A stretch of 64,000 nucleotides of DNA from positions 60,861,501-60,925,500 of the forward strand of contig JAVUNC010000004.1 of NCBI GenBank assembly GCA_032173965.1, given 5' to 3'. Position numbers and translations under genes: made by a program. Below, piece after piece: positions 10,301-25,300 of the stretch. Source of the stretch: Sitta carolinensis. Its lineage: Eukaryota > Chordata > Aves > Passeriformes > Sittidae. Under the pieces are notes generated by a model, which saw only the letters and a list, made by a program, of their open reading frames with translations, had not been told where the DNA came from and did no database searches. Each line of letters opens with the position of its first letter. The first letter of the stretch is position 1.

Positions 10301-13300
10301 GAAATGGCTTCAAGCTGCACCAGAGGAGGTTCAGGTTGGACATTAGGAGGAATTTCTTTCACAGAAAGGGTGCCCGGACGTCGGAACGGGCTGTCCAGGG
10401 AGGCGGTAAAGTCCCCATTTTTAAAGGCGTTTGAGGAAAGACTGACACGGCACTCCGAGCCATGCTGTAGCCCAACGGTGGTGTGAGGTCATAGGCTGGA
10501 CTCGATGATCCTGGGGCCCTTTTCCAACCTAACCGGTTCCCTGCTCCTGCGTTACTGTGATGTCGAACCCGCAGCGCTGGGCAGGCCAGCACCGGCCGTG
10601 TGCTGCTGAGCTAACCCCGTACCGACGGCGCTCCGCCACGGGCCCCGGCCGCCCCCGCGGAGCGCGGCCGCGTGTCCCCCGGCGCTCGCCGTAGCTCCCT
10701 GCGCCGCCCCTCGGCTGCCCCGCGGCCGAGCCCGTGACGTGTGCGCGGTGACGCACGCGGAAGGCGGCGCGCGGCGCCGGCTGTGCCACGGCGGCGCGCG
10801 GAGGAGGTGGCGGCGGCGCGCGCGCGGCGCCGCCATGGAGCCGTGAGTGAGGGCGGGGGGCGGCGGGCGGGCCTGAGGGGCGCCCGGCCGACCGGGAGAA
10901 CGGAGCCCTTCCTGCGAGGGACGAGCCCGGGGCTGTCATTCGTACAACCGCAGAATGGGACCGCAGCCGCTGGCCGGCTGGTGCCAGCGCTCAGGCAGGG
11001 TCGGTCCGAGAGCGCGTGGCCCGGGATTGTGTCCGGGCGGGTCTGGAGTGTCTCCGGGCAGGGAGAGGCTCCGCACTCTCTCTGGGCGGTCTCAATCTAA
11101 TTCAGTTTATACACGCCGGCCTCATCAAGGAAATCAGCTCGCCGAGGGTTAAATGAATGTTTCTGAGGTTGTGGCTCGCCACTCAGAACCCCGAGGGTGA
11201 CTGCCCTTTTCTTTAGAGGAATGCTGTGAGTTTGCCTTTTATATGACGAATAAAACCTTCCCCCACCCCCGGTATCTCCACTCTCAGATTGTTTGTTAAA
11301 GGAAAAAGAAAAACTTGTTTTCCCGGATGTTTCTTGGCATGGACAGAGCCATAGCCGTGATTAATTATTCAGGCTTAAATGAATACAACAAACAACTAAA
11401 AAACTAAAAAAGCCAAGCCCATCCCGTGCAGACATACACAGGTAAAGCATAGCCATGTTTATCTGTCAGTTGTCAGGTAGCAGTTCTGTATAGTACTGAC
11501 AATGTTAATTTTATGCCTCTTTTTATGTAGCCATGTGCTGCTTCATTAGCTATTAACCTTGTGGAATACATTTGCAAAGAAGAAATTCAAGGTCTTCTGA
11601 GGGACACCAAAGCAAGCAATGTCTTTAAACCATGAGCAAACGCAGGGTGTATGGATAGCCCCCGTACTGTGAACGTAGGTAGCATATATAATTATTCAAA
11701 TCCAAGTGGGTTTGATGGTTCTATTTGGGAGTGAGCCTAAAATAGAGAAGAGCAGTTGGAGGCAGAGATGTTGAGGCTAGGATTTCAGAAAAGCTGCTGT
11801 GCATAAAAGCGAGTTATTTCCGATTTTAATATTATCTCTGTGCCTGCCTACTGCTTAATCTCAGTTTTGCCACAGCTTTCCCTTCTTTAAAGTCAGTCTT
11901 AAGTGCAAACTATTATATAGCAGGCTCTGTTTTTCATGATGCTCTTCATTAAAGACTTTATTGTGCAGTTATGAGGAGTGGTTTGAAGATGAGGAACATC
12001 CTGAGAAACATTTTGCTGAACCTTTTGAGACAAAACTTAACTCCAAAAGCAAGATGTAACCCCCCTTTACATCTCATGTATGAATGGCTACTGAAAGATC
12101 ACAGTTGTTACGAGTGAGTGTTTCCAAAGTTAATTCTGTCACAGGCTACACTAAAGCAGTTTAGTTTTACTGACTGCTGTTTGAGATGTCTAAGTATATT
12201 ATTTCTCTGTATCTCAGAGCTTTCTCCTCCTTTGCAGTCAGTTTCAGACATAAGTTAGGATATCTGAGTTAGGATAAAGCTGAATGCAGGTGGTAAAAGC
12301 TGCTTGGAAGACCTGCAGACAGTTGAATGGCTAGTCTGGAGTTTTCAACTGCTGTGGTTGGGCTCATTAAAGCATCTCCACTTTTGCTTGGTAAAGCAAA
12401 GCACAGCTCTTTACTAGTTTGAACAGGTGCATCCAGAGTGAGGAATCTTTTCTGATTTTCCCATAAATGTGTTTCCAGCATTTCATTCTTTATTGGGCCT
12501 TTCAAACGTAAGATAGAGGCTGTCAATGGGGCATCAGCAACTTCCACTTACATGTATTCATAAACTTTATATAATCTCATTCCAAAAGGCAGGTGTTAAA
12601 CAATGAACTTATGGTAAGGTGATTTTACCTGCTTTGTATGTTAGCTGGTGAGAAATGCAATGAGACACTTAAATCTACACAAGGAAGTTCTGCAACTGTG
12701 GCGAGGGGCAGTGAAGCATGCATCACCTGATAGGAATGCTGTACATTGTTGTTTGCCCTCATGAGAAAGGCATTAAGATTTGGCTGAGTTCTTACGTTTG
12801 CTGTTAATAAAAGGGTCCACATTGCCTTGCTGAACTCTAAAGCAGCACATTCAGTCAGTGGCTTAAATGAGGCTTGAGGAGTACAGGTGTGAGTGAGAGG
12901 AAGACATGGGGTGTGTCCCTCCTCTCTGAGTGTCCACTCTTGGCTGGGAATAGCATCCCTGTTGGTAGGTAGGTCTATTCCTACCCATTCTGACTACTAG
13001 GTGTTGCACCATCTAGGGAGCAGCTGGAATAAGGAATGAGCCAGTGTCTGGAATGTGTTTCTTCAAAAGCTCACAAGCACATCTTCTCTGGCTTATGAGT
13101 GAACGAAGGTGCTGATAGTCAGTGGTTGTAACACTCTTGGCTGGGTGAGGAACTGGTGGCTTTCCTTTAAGGAGTGTGGAGAGGGAGCTGATTTTCACGT
13201 TCACATCATGCATTTTGAGATGTCTGCAAAAACTTTGAAATTAGGAAACTTATCAAAAGAACCAAGAACATGCACAGCAAGTCAGAAGTATCCTGCATCA

Positions 13301-16300
13301 GCCTGTAGCTGTTAAGTGGATGCCCAGATGTGAGCTGTTCAGAACAGCACAAGTATATGTTATGCTTTACTACAAACATGATACTCTTCCAGTTGTCAGC
13401 TGTGCTCAACCCATGGACTTGCCTGTGTTGAGAGATCCTCAGTATGTGCTCTGCCATGAAGCAGTGGTATCCACTTGAACCCTTATAGTTAATTTAGGCA
13501 CGTCCACATTTTATGTACTGTTTATATATGCCAAGGATTTTCTTATTGAGATAAATACTTTGGTATCTCAAGATAATGTCCCATACTTGGTGTACTTAGG
13601 TAGACTGGGAATACCAGGTCATTTGTGGAACTGAAAGAGCCCTGGAGCTGATGGGAAAATGCACCTTAGTTATTTTAGTAGTAGTACAGATTTTTAATAT
13701 CTTTAACACGTTAAGTGCGTGAAGGTTGAGGTTTTAAGACATTGATATAAGAAAAATGCTGCAGTTACATCTCTGCAGAAGTTGTGCAGACAAGTTCTGG
13801 TTTGAAATGCCTCTATTAATTGGTGTTTTTAAAAGTTAACTTAAAATCATGTTTGTCTGTGAGGCTTCTGTGTGGTGATCTGATACTGCTTATAAGGTAA
13901 TTCCTTGTTCAATTCATGTGTGGTTTGCCTTTTTTTGCTGTACAATCAGCTGCTCTGACCTCTAGGCTGATGCAGAGTTTCTGCTGTGTGTAAAGGTGTG
14001 TGGCAAGTATTTTGCAGGTGCTGTGCCTGGAGTCCTGCACACCCAGTTTGTGCAGACTCATAACGTTTGCAGCTACTTGTTTGCAGATCTCGTTACTTCT
14101 GCAGGGTTTTCCTCCCTTCCCCACCTCCTTCGTGTGTTAATATATTAAGATTTGGATCTCTTAAACTTTGAAGTAAAGAAATAATGCAAAGTGTTTTTGA
14201 TGGCACTTCATTTGAGGAAAATGCAGTGATTCTCAGAGAAAATAGAGGTTGTTACTATTAAATCCTTATACTGGTTTAAAGTGAATTGTTTGCATGCAGC
14301 ACATGGTACCTGGTCCCAAAGTTCAGGCTGGGCTTATGGGAAGGATTTCACCACCTTTTCTGCAATTCTTTGTTAATGTGGTGAATGAATACGGGCACCA
14401 TTCAGCTGGTGAAAAGAAGAAAGCTTTATTCCAAGCTAAAAAGGAGCACTGTCATTACAGTCTTAGGGTTTCATTTCTTTCCATGATGGTGCTCATACAA
14501 ATTTATTGAAAAAACACTGTGACCACCCCATCAGCCCTCAATCCTACAGCTTTCCCATATAAACTGTACAGATTCCTATGATCATACCTACTGGAACAGC
14601 AGTAGAAAGTCACTTGTGGGGTAGCTCAGTTCTGGCGTAACTCAAGAGGAAATGTTGACTGTATTTTGATACATGATGGATTTGTCCACCTTATTAGGTG
14701 GACAGATAATAATAATCCTATCCTTAGGTAGGATTAGTTATTTGATCATATTTCCCTTAGGCTAACAGAACTGGAAGTTACCTGTTTTCCAGGGAATGCA
14801 ATTGGTATTTTCAGTGCACACCCACACCCCTGCCCCCCATTTTGTCTTTAATGATAGCCACCAACATGTAGTGTGAGAGAGATGTCATTGCTTGTATGTA
14901 TATTTGTATTTAGGTGTCCAATAGTAAACTTGAGTTCAGGTTTTTATTCCCCAAGCTTTGGTGGAGCTCAGACAAGAATTCAAAGCCTGAGCACGCACAT
15001 CTAGCAGGTCTGGTGTTCTGCCCTACTCCTTGTTAGGGATGATCCTGCAGGGCTGAGGTATATTTGTAGGGTATAGACAACTCATCTAGATCCTGTGCAG
15101 GTAACTGAGTTGTTAATGATGTCTGTACCTTTAGCATAAGCTCTCATTGCAGGAGAGATAGGGTCCTGGATGTTTAAGTTATTAATATACAAAAGACTGT
15201 AAAGACCAAACCCAACCTTTTCTCCCTTTAAGAAATGTTTTCTATTGCTCAAGTTTTAGGACACTAGAAAACCCTAGCATAAAAAAAAAGAGCAAAATTC
15301 ATACATTTTGCAGCACAGATGTGTGTACACATACATATGTTTATTAATTCCTGTTATCTTTGCTCAATGAAGCAGCATTAATATGTTTTTTCGTAGTGTT
15401 ACGTGTTACCTCAGAGTTTGGTTTGATTTTCTTTGTTGGAGAATGAATGGGGTTTATTTTCTGCCCCTTTAGAAATGTGACTGACACTAATTCTGTGTTT
15501 TCTTTTGCTTCCTGTAGGCTGGCCCCAATGCGATTGTATACACTGTCCAAAAGGCATTTTGTTCTCGTCTTTGTAGTATTCTTTATTTGTTTTGGTCTGA
15601 CAGTCTTCATAGGAATAGCAGGTAAGGATGTTCTCTTTTTAAAAGATTATGGTTCTCATATACTTTGCCTAAACGTGTTGGTATTTACAGATGTGTTTAA
15701 ATGCTAATGAGCTTGCTGCACCTGAGATGTCTGAGGAAGCATTAGTCTTTCAGGGACAGAGAACTGTTTCTTCCATCTCACTTTTTCATAGGAGTACTAC
15801 CTACAAAGACTTGAGGTTTGCAACTGCTTCGCATGGGAGAGTTGATAAAATGAAACAAAAGTAGCTTCATTGCAGTGTAATTTTTCAGCAGACTGCTACA
15901 TTGTTTGTTTTTCTTTGTATTTCTGTCTGTAAAATGGAAGTGCTAATGCTTGATTTCCTGTGAGGAAACTGATAACTGTTTGTAAAGCCTTCTAAATGTT
16001 TGTGTGATAAATGCCACATAAATACAAAATATTTTAGTGTAAAAACATGAACTTTACTTATCAAATATATATGAACTTAGGTCTCTGGTTTCAGAGGTCT
16101 TTGTGAGAGTCCTGACATGACCTGGGAGGCTAATCACATAGTGCCTGGGTACTCATCCTGGAGATCAGAGAGATTTGTGGTAGTGTGGTCAACAAAGATG
16201 CAGTGTCACTAGGGAGTTAAAAAGCATGGGACCCTTCTTTATTTCATGCCAGAGAGCTATTCCAAGGCTAAAGCATACTTGAAAAATAAGTCAGTGTGCT

Positions 16301-19300
16301 CTCCTAGCAGTGTTAAATGTACTAATACTGTGCTGTCAGGAGAGCTTTATCAATACAGAAGTGACAGGGAGAAGGGAAAGGAGGGACTGGTACTCCTTAA
16401 GCAACCCACCCCCTATATAAGAATTACTTTAGGTTGTTGTCATCTTCCTCTGCTTTACTGCTGGCTTCCACTTTGCTCAGCATGTCCAGTCTGTTCTCCT
16501 GTGCCCCTTTCTGACACTTCTTGACCTGTCTGTTGGGTTTGTCTCTACCTCTGCCCTGCCTTCACCTCCTTTACAAAGAGAAGGGCTGCCCAGGCCTGGG
16601 GGCCATCCAGTGCAGCCTGCCTTGGAGGGAAGAGTGGATTAATTGGATGCAGCTCTTTGGGCTTTTTATGCCCATCTGTGCTTCGTAGGCAGTACATTTT
16701 TCATAATAGCCTTCAATAATAAAATTTGTCTGTGAAATAAAACTTTCTTTCCTGCTGTTTGATTTATTATAGCAGCCAAAGGTCTAAATAGCCTTTCAGT
16801 TCATAAAGGTTAACTGCTGATGTTCCTGTGACTTGCTGAAGGATGCTGAAGGGCTTTATTTGACCACTAAAATACTGCATAATTAAAACTTACACATTTG
16901 CAAAAGTGCATTTTATGATAAAAGAAAAAAAAATTGAATTATTTAATTTAGTGTAATTTGGCTTTAAAATTGAACCATATTTGTAGTCATGTGCTTATAC
17001 TGCCAGGCTGCAAGAAATGAAATTAAGTTGGTTTATGTAAGACTAGGCAAAAAACAATGCTCCTGGAAGAGGAAACTGAGTGTTTTGTACTTAATCATTA
17101 GCAGAACCTGAGAGGGAGCTGTGCTGGTGTGTTGTGTCTGCATGCAGAGTAATCTGATGATATGGTGACCTTTGGCCCAGGGGACTTGGCTGCTGTAAGC
17201 AACACTTGGTCATCTGTACCATGCTGTGGTCCTCTTCAGGAACTGACATGGCTGTGGGATTCTTGTCCTTGTAAGATTGGTTTGCTGGACAGTTTGGCTG
17301 ACACTGTCCATTATTGTAACATAAATACTTTTAAAAGAATGCTGTTTACCTTGGGAGGAGACCCACTGAAAAATTACTGTGATATTCCTCATGGCTTTTG
17401 TTGACAGCTGCTTGCTTCCTGTGAATAGAAGGAGGGGCCCTAACAACAGAATGCTCCCTCATTAAAGGGTACAGTCTGAGAAGAGCTCAACAAACCCTCT
17501 AAGTAAATGAAAGGGTGGGAGATATATCCGTATTTCTTGTGCTACTTAAATATGCCATTGCCCACAGTCAACATCTATACCTGCAGTTTGGGAAGCCTGG
17601 CAGAACTCTTGATTTTCATCTGAGAAATCAAGACAGTTTGACCAGAGATGGATGCTGTTCTTACAGTTCCTGTAACCCAAAACAGACACAGACTTGTTTG
17701 GTCTTTTTTCCAAGTTGCACTCACTTTCTCTTTTAAAAATGGCTCTGTGTTATCTTTGGGGTGAGACAAGTTCAAAGTAAATCCAAGCTCTAGAGCTCAT
17801 TTTCTGTAGCTGTGCAGTTCATCATCTCAGGGTGGTTCTTTGCCTCCCTCTGTTATTATGTTAAGTGAACAAGACTAAAAGAAAAACAGTAACTATTTAC
17901 ATGAGTCTCCATTTGTTAGTAATGCAAGGACGACATAATTTTGTTTCAAAAGCTTTTATATATCACTTGCTAGGGAAGAAGCAGCTATAGCACTAGAACT
18001 TCATTATTTGGTTTCTGTTCTTAAAAACTTTGACTGTGATTTCTCTGTCCCAATATTGGTTCATATCTTCCAATTAACAAAATAAAACCCCTCAAAAAGG
18101 CTAATTCTGTTTGTTTTGTCAAGACTTAATTACTGATATGTGCTAACTTACTAACTTACACCTACTGAAACTCAATTTTGCTTTTTAAAACAAAAGATGC
18201 CTTTCAAAAATCTGGTTTATATGTGCTTGAGAACCAAAAAGTTCAATGATGCAGAGCTGACTTTATAGTGGGTGTCTGTTAGTGATGTTATACTGCAATT
18301 CTAATATGAAATTCTGACTGTGATGGCAGAAATTCTTAATTTTTCCTTTTTAAGTCTGTGAGATGGCTAATATTGTTATTAGAGTGGTTGTAGGAGCCCT
18401 AGCAGTGCTGCATGTTTAGAGCTGTCATGACAGTTTACCTGTATGGGACAGAGTGATCCCATGCTGCTCATTTATAAACTTCTTTCTTTTCCATTGTTTC
18501 TCTGTAGTAACTTTGAAATATTTGGTCTTTGTGAGAAGCTGCTTTTCTTGCATAATTTTTATCATACTGGGTTTGTGATTGAAAGAGCATATTTTGAGGG
18601 TTAAAAATTCCCATTTAATTGCCAGACCAAATACATACAGGCAGAGACCATTTGTATGGAGGGGATCTTCCTGGCCCAAATACAGGTGTATATGTCTTGC
18701 TCATGTCCCTACCTGCTATACATCTTCTGTGTGTGTCTGTTCACAACCTGCTGTATGGACACAGGTCTTTGCCTGCTCTTCCCTGTCACTTTCCTGGTTT
18801 AATCCTTTCATGTTTTGTGTACATAAAAGCACATGTGCATTCCTCTTGTCCTCAGTACCCTGTGCTCTTGCACACCTAAAGGGAAATTGTACTGCTGTCT
18901 GGAACCACCTTATCAGGGGTTCCAAAGAAGATGGGGCTTTTCTCAGAGGTGCAACACAACCTGGAACACACAAAATTCCAGTTAGATATTAGGAAATTTT
19001 TCTTACCATAATAGTGGTTATACTGGAACAGGTTTCTCAGACAGGTTGTGGGAGTCTCTGTCCTTAAAGATGTTAAAGACTTAACTGGACATGGCCCTCA
19101 GCAACCTGATCTGATTAAACAAGGGGGCTCTGTAGCTGAGTGCTTTCATGACTGCATTCCCACACATTCAGGGCTTTTGACATGGAGTTCTTGATTTATA
19201 ATTTACTTTATTTAATAATGCATAGAACTACCATGTCAGAGATGCTTAAAGAGCATGCAGGTCAAATTTATAAATTATATTGAAATATCCAAGTGCTTTA

Positions 19301-22300
19301 CCCTTTGTCTGAAAATTTGAAAAGTGGAATACTAATTACCTGCTTTGCAGGGGTATTTTGTACAGTCTTTTGAAAGCCTATATTTACATCATCACTTCTG
19401 TGTATACTTCTATTCTAAAGAAAATACTACTTTCTTTCTTCCTTCTTATATATTGTGTAGGTCCTAATGTAATTGAAACTTCCGTAGCAAGAACTGACTT
19501 AAATAACAGCCTAAAGGTAAGTGTTAATAAATATTGTTGGATTATATGAGTGGCTAATGTTAAACATTTCCCTCCTTCCCCCAGTTATTTTAAATATGTT
19601 AACTTTTACTGCAGAATGTCTTGGTGCTTTCTAGTTTGAAGCTGAACATGTGATATTGTACTACCACTGTGTTACTTCATGAATAGCCCAGCAGCAATTT
19701 TTGGTCTCTTAGTGTTGTGAGCTGGTCAGGGAGAGATTTCTAGGATGTTTCTGCACAGCAGTTTCTGATAAAGAAACACGTGAGTTTTTTTCCCTGGTGA
19801 ATTAATATTGGAGATTCTTGTAGGGGGTTCAGAAATAGAAACTGAGAACATGCATTGAAAAACAATGCACTCTGTGGTAACTAATGTGATTAGTTACCCT
19901 CTTGTGGTTTCCCTTTCTGTCATCTGTAAAGAAATATTTCTTGTTAATTGTTCACTAACATGTGACTAAGACCTAGGATCTGGCTTCCTAAGAGGAGCAT
20001 TCACATATTCTTAAATTCTTTCATATTTTGGTTCTCAGTTCTTGAATTTTTGTTTGTCTAGCTCTTCACCATCAACCTAATATCTAAAGTATTTTTTGTG
20101 AAAGTGCAAAAAAGGTTTTGTTGTGGGTTTTTTCTTAAAGGACATTTCCTTTAAATACACTGGGACCTACCAGTCACCTATATATATTTGGATTGATACA
20201 GTACTGTGGGTGGAAATCAAGCACATCTTGATTTCAAATTAGAGAAGTCTTTCCTGCATGTAGGTTTTATCTGTTATTACCTTTCATTCTTTTGAACTGA
20301 ATGAGGGATTTTTAGAAAACCTAGTGGAAGACAGGGCTTTTTTGTAATCATAGTTTAACAAGTTTAAAACTGTAGCAGATGAAGGCCTACAAATCTGACT
20401 TTTGATGTAAAGTGCTAAAAATTATTTCTTATATTCAGGCTAGGCCTCAGGATTTTGTTTTTCATAGCTGAATTTTTCTGTTTTATTGCTGATGTTTCTA
20501 TGGGTTTAGTTGTACCTTACCTTACATCAGTGCTTTGCAAAATACCTGTGCTGTTTAAGCTACTAATCTTGAAGGCTTCTATGTGGGCTGCTTATCACAC
20601 TGTCCACAGAGCAGTGCATACAAATCTCTCCTCAAAAGCATTGTCACAAACATAATTAACATGCCTTTCATTGTTGTAACTTTAGATATGCCATGTAATG
20701 TTGTAAAGGCTGGGGCTAACCCTGTGGGGTTTTTTACAGCTGAAGCCATTTAATTTAAGTTCGCCACCACTGTCAACGTACAACCAGCAGCTGTGGCTGA
20801 CCTGTGTGGTTGAGTTGGATCAACATGATGGTGAGAATCTGACCTAATTCTCAGGAAACTGCTATAGCAACCTGTCTATTGTATCTTTAATTCCATCTGT
20901 CACACACATGATCCTATTGCTCTCTGGCTGTGGTTGGTGGGTTTTTCCTCTGCTGTGCTTTTCTTCCACTTCACCTCCCTTCCTTGATAAAGACATGGAT
21001 AGCACTGATTGAATTGTAAGCAACAGGTGTAGGGGAAAAGTTGTTTGTTATTTTTGTGTAAAGAGTAGTATCTAGATAATCTGTGTATTTCCTTCTTCAT
21101 TTTGGGGGAAATTAGATGTGTAGATTGTAATGGTATGATTTTTCAATACAGCTTTTCTGCATACATGTGAGAAATACTGTATTAGTAATAGTTAATCTGT
21201 CAAGATTCAGTACAGGGCTTGTGACTTACTGCCTATGTATAAAAATATTGTAACCCTACTCCAGTAGTGTATAACTGGATAAGTCTGAGTAGTTTTTGGA
21301 TAGCATATGTGTTTTAAACGATTTTGGAACTCTGTTGGAGATTTAATTTCTGCATGTAGCAATAGATTAACGTTTTCTGTTTTAATTCCAGTATCCCTCA
21401 AGAAGAATGTGACTATGACAGTCAAAGTCCTGGGAGTGGTGAAGGATGGAAGCACACCATACGTTAACAATCAAGTTCACAATCGGACAAGATTACTCAG
21501 TTGTGCACAGGTATGCACTTGCTTAAACAAAACTGATGGAGTGCATTTTCTTTAAAGCTGGTGCTGCTACTTTGCACTGCAGATATGAATGTACCTGTTA
21601 AACATGTCTCAGGAAAGACTCTACAGGACAGTTTTATTTATAATGTCAATGTAGGCAGTAATGCTGACAAGACACCTACTTGACTATTGTTTTTCTGTTT
21701 ACTTCTGTGACTTGTGTCTGTTGCCGGTTAAAGACCCCTCTTTCTTGTTAGAGTTGCTCTTTGTCAGTAAAGCAGTGAGTGTGTCCTGTTCAGTCACCTA
21801 AACAGGTTTAGCAGTAGTGAAGAAAGGGATACTGTAGCAGAGAGAAAGATTCTTCTTCAACAGCTTGAAGAATCTGCTTGAAATCAGCTGGCAACTTTGT
21901 TCTGAAAAAGCCAAATCTTCTGCAACTGTGAAGAAACATTTGGAGATTCTGTTGTGATTTTTGTTGTAATTTCTGTTTTAATTTTTCAAAACAGCTTCTC
22001 CAGATGCGAGAGACATAGCTGAAGCTTTAAGAGAGACATAGCTGAAGTTTTTTATGATATGTATATATAGTAAATCAAGTGGGGTTTTTTTATATAGATA
22101 TATGCACATATCTATGAAATTTGCAGAAATTAGTAGTGCTCCATTAGATTTAATTACACAGCCAAGAGAGCAATATACTTGGCTTTTCTCTTTTCTCCTG
22201 CTAACTTTTAAAAATGAATTAGTACAAGGTAGCCCCATTTCACCAACTTAAGTTAGTGGCAGTTACTTGGTTCCATCCTGGTGCTGCAAGCAGTTGCTCT

Positions 22301-25300
22301 CACCAGCTCAAGTGAAAAGCTGGCACTGTTTATTGTTCGGCCACTGATCCACCGACTGACTATATCAGTTTCTTCTGTTCTGTCTGGTGTCTTTCAAGAA
22401 AGTCTTGATCAGCCTGATTTGGATTGGTGAGATATATAGTAAATATCATCAATATTGGACCATTTAGGAACAAATTCTGCAACCTATACTAACAGTGCAT
22501 ATTCTGAAATAATTTGAAGACTTCTATGTATTATTCTCTGTGTGTGTTCACAGAAATGCAGTGAAATCATTGTTGCTCACCTGGGCTACCTGAACTACAC
22601 TCAGTACAACATATTTGTTAGCTTTGAAGATCTAAACAAGTTAACATACACCATCCAGAATATTACTTTCACAGTAAGTATGAATGTTTATACTAGTAAA
22701 AGAAGTCTCTTTAGTGCTGTCGAAGTGTGTTTTAACTGAAACAAAAAAAATCAGATTTTTGAAGATAAATAAGAAAATGCATCATAATTATTTTTTCTCT
22801 CACTACTAATTTCAGAGCTGTTATGGCATTTACTGTTGATAAGGGTCTCGACCAATTTTTTTAACTCTATAATGAAAAAAATTTCTCACAGAACTACTGC
22901 TGCTGTATTCTGTAATAGATAAATTTAGTTTGAATGCTGAGAGATACTTTTTACAATGGGCAAGCTAGATTAGAATATCCAGTTTTCTGCATTTGCTTAA
23001 AGAGATGTTGCCTGTCTGCAGGATGGTATTTTTTTCAGCCTCTCCAGGAGGTGTATCTGAATTAGCAAAATTTTCCAGACTTCATAAAAGTGTGGGCTGG
23101 AAAGGTTTGACTAACTCAAAGAAGAATGAAGGGATGTTTTTGGGGGGCAGTCTGTTTATTTTCCGATTTAAATTCTCTGAGGAAGAGAATTTATTTTTTT
23201 CAGTGAACACAAGCAGGTTACTAAAATAACTTACTCAAATGATCTCCAGTGGAATAATTATGTCAGTTAGTAGTGCTAAAGATTGCTTATAAAGCACTTA
23301 TGTCATGTGTATTGATTGACTCCAGAAAGAAATTTAAAAACATTTTTGCATTGGGAGAAAAGGGAACTAAACTAAGTTTACAATATAGGTTACTCTGGTA
23401 TATTTACCTGGATATAGCATTCAGTGTGATAGAGCAGGTAGCAAGCAAAAATCTTACTGTAAAGGAAAAATATTTTTAGTATAACAAATTAACTTTCTAA
23501 ATATTATTATTTTTAATTCTCTTGTGCATAAAGCATATAATTAAAAATAAGTTCTAAGGGGGAAAAATCCCTAGGCTTACAAACCTGTTATTTAGTTCCA
23601 GATTTCAAACAGAGCAAAGTATTGGGACATTTACAGTTGTACAGTTCTTTATCTTGCTTTGCAGGCTGCCTCGAAGGCAGACATGTATGCAATCCCAAAA
23701 AAAATGCAACCCAAACATTCCTGCAGCAACTAAAATTGTCACATTTATTTCATTATTACAATTGTTCATGGTGATCTCAGTTGAAATCAATGGATTGCCT
23801 TTTGTATAATAGGTTTCTCTACATATAATTTTCATTCTACATTCACAGTTTAAAAAGACAAGACAGAGGTTGACAGATTTAATACATTGAAAGGTAAAGC
23901 TTCTCGTTCAGATGAGCAAAGCATATGTTGTGCCAGGGAGCTTACATTTCAAAAATGGCTTCAGAAGCATGCCAGGTATGAGATAAATTGTCAACAGAGC
24001 AGAGTTTATGCAAACTGACATGTTATAATCAATATTTATGCCCTTCTAATAATTAGAGTAGAAGAAGGAGGCTTTCCCCTTAACCTGTGTAAAGATTTCT
24101 GTGTTTCTACTTAAGCTACTTATCTTTCCTTTACATGATTTTCTCTTTTTTAACTTCTGAGACAAGTGAGTAAGCTTTAAGAAGAAAAACTCCTTACAGG
24201 AAGTACCCTGTACCTTTCTGACTTCTTCATAATCAGTTTATGCATCTGACCTTGGTAGTACAGAAGAACACACTGGATTTACTCATTTATTGGTATTCCA
24301 ACTTTGATGGAAAGTGTGGTTGAGATGGATGAAGACTGTCCTATTTGTCCTGAGAATGCTTTAACATATGACAGCACTGAGTATGTTATGAAGTGGCAGG
24401 ATAAAAGAGAAGCAAGGCTATTAGGCTGCTATACTTATCTTTTTACCAGGGAGTCCTGTGAGTACAAGTTTATTTTTTTATCAGATAGTCCTGTTACAAG
24501 TTTATTTTTCTTTGGTGGCATAGTGGAATTTGGTTATACCTTTACATTTTGAAAAGCCACTGTACTTTTCAGGATCTGCAGTAAAATGCTAATTATTTGT
24601 GTCATATGTAGTCTGTCAATATACTACTCACTGGCTTCTTCTGCTTTCTTGTAGTGGAAGACCTATAATCCAACCTTTTCACAAGTGGAAATATGGTTCC
24701 GATTTGTCTTTGTAGTTCTTACTTTTATGGTCACGGTAAGAGGTTTTTTGCAGCTTTTTTTGAGTTTATTATATAGGCAGCTGATAACACTGCTCTGTAA
24801 TGCTGTGTTTAGGAATTTAACCCCAGGCAGCAAAGCTGATGTGTCACTGAATGGGTGTAAAAACATTTCTGAAATACTTACGTAGTTGCTGCTTTTGGGA
24901 CATTAAGAAAATAGGATAAATGGGAAAACCTGTTTTTCTAAACTCTGGGTTTGGATTAAACAGAAAAAAAATTTGCTTAGACAAAGGAGATTGTGATGAG
25001 ATGCTAAAGAAAAGTATTTTTTTGCAGTGTAGGTAGGCTCAGGAATGGGATGGCCAGAGTGTGGGCTGTTTGACCTTGGTCTAACATTAAAGTTATCACT
25101 GCCTTGCCTGTGAGGATGGGCCAGATGACCTCCAGAGGTGCCTTACAACCTAAACTATGCTATGATTAGGTGATGTCTCCTCTCTAACCTGTCTTGGCTC
25201 CTGGAAAGGGAGTGTTTGGGAAAAAATCCAACATAAAATCTAAAATCCTGAATTTTCAGAGTAGGGACACCAAAGTACTGCACGCTTCTGTAGCATTTTT

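Noticed and set aside
10165..10434. Open frames inside the CR1 copy
   Set aside because: They are fragments of a degraded LINE, not an intact reverse transcriptase or host gene.
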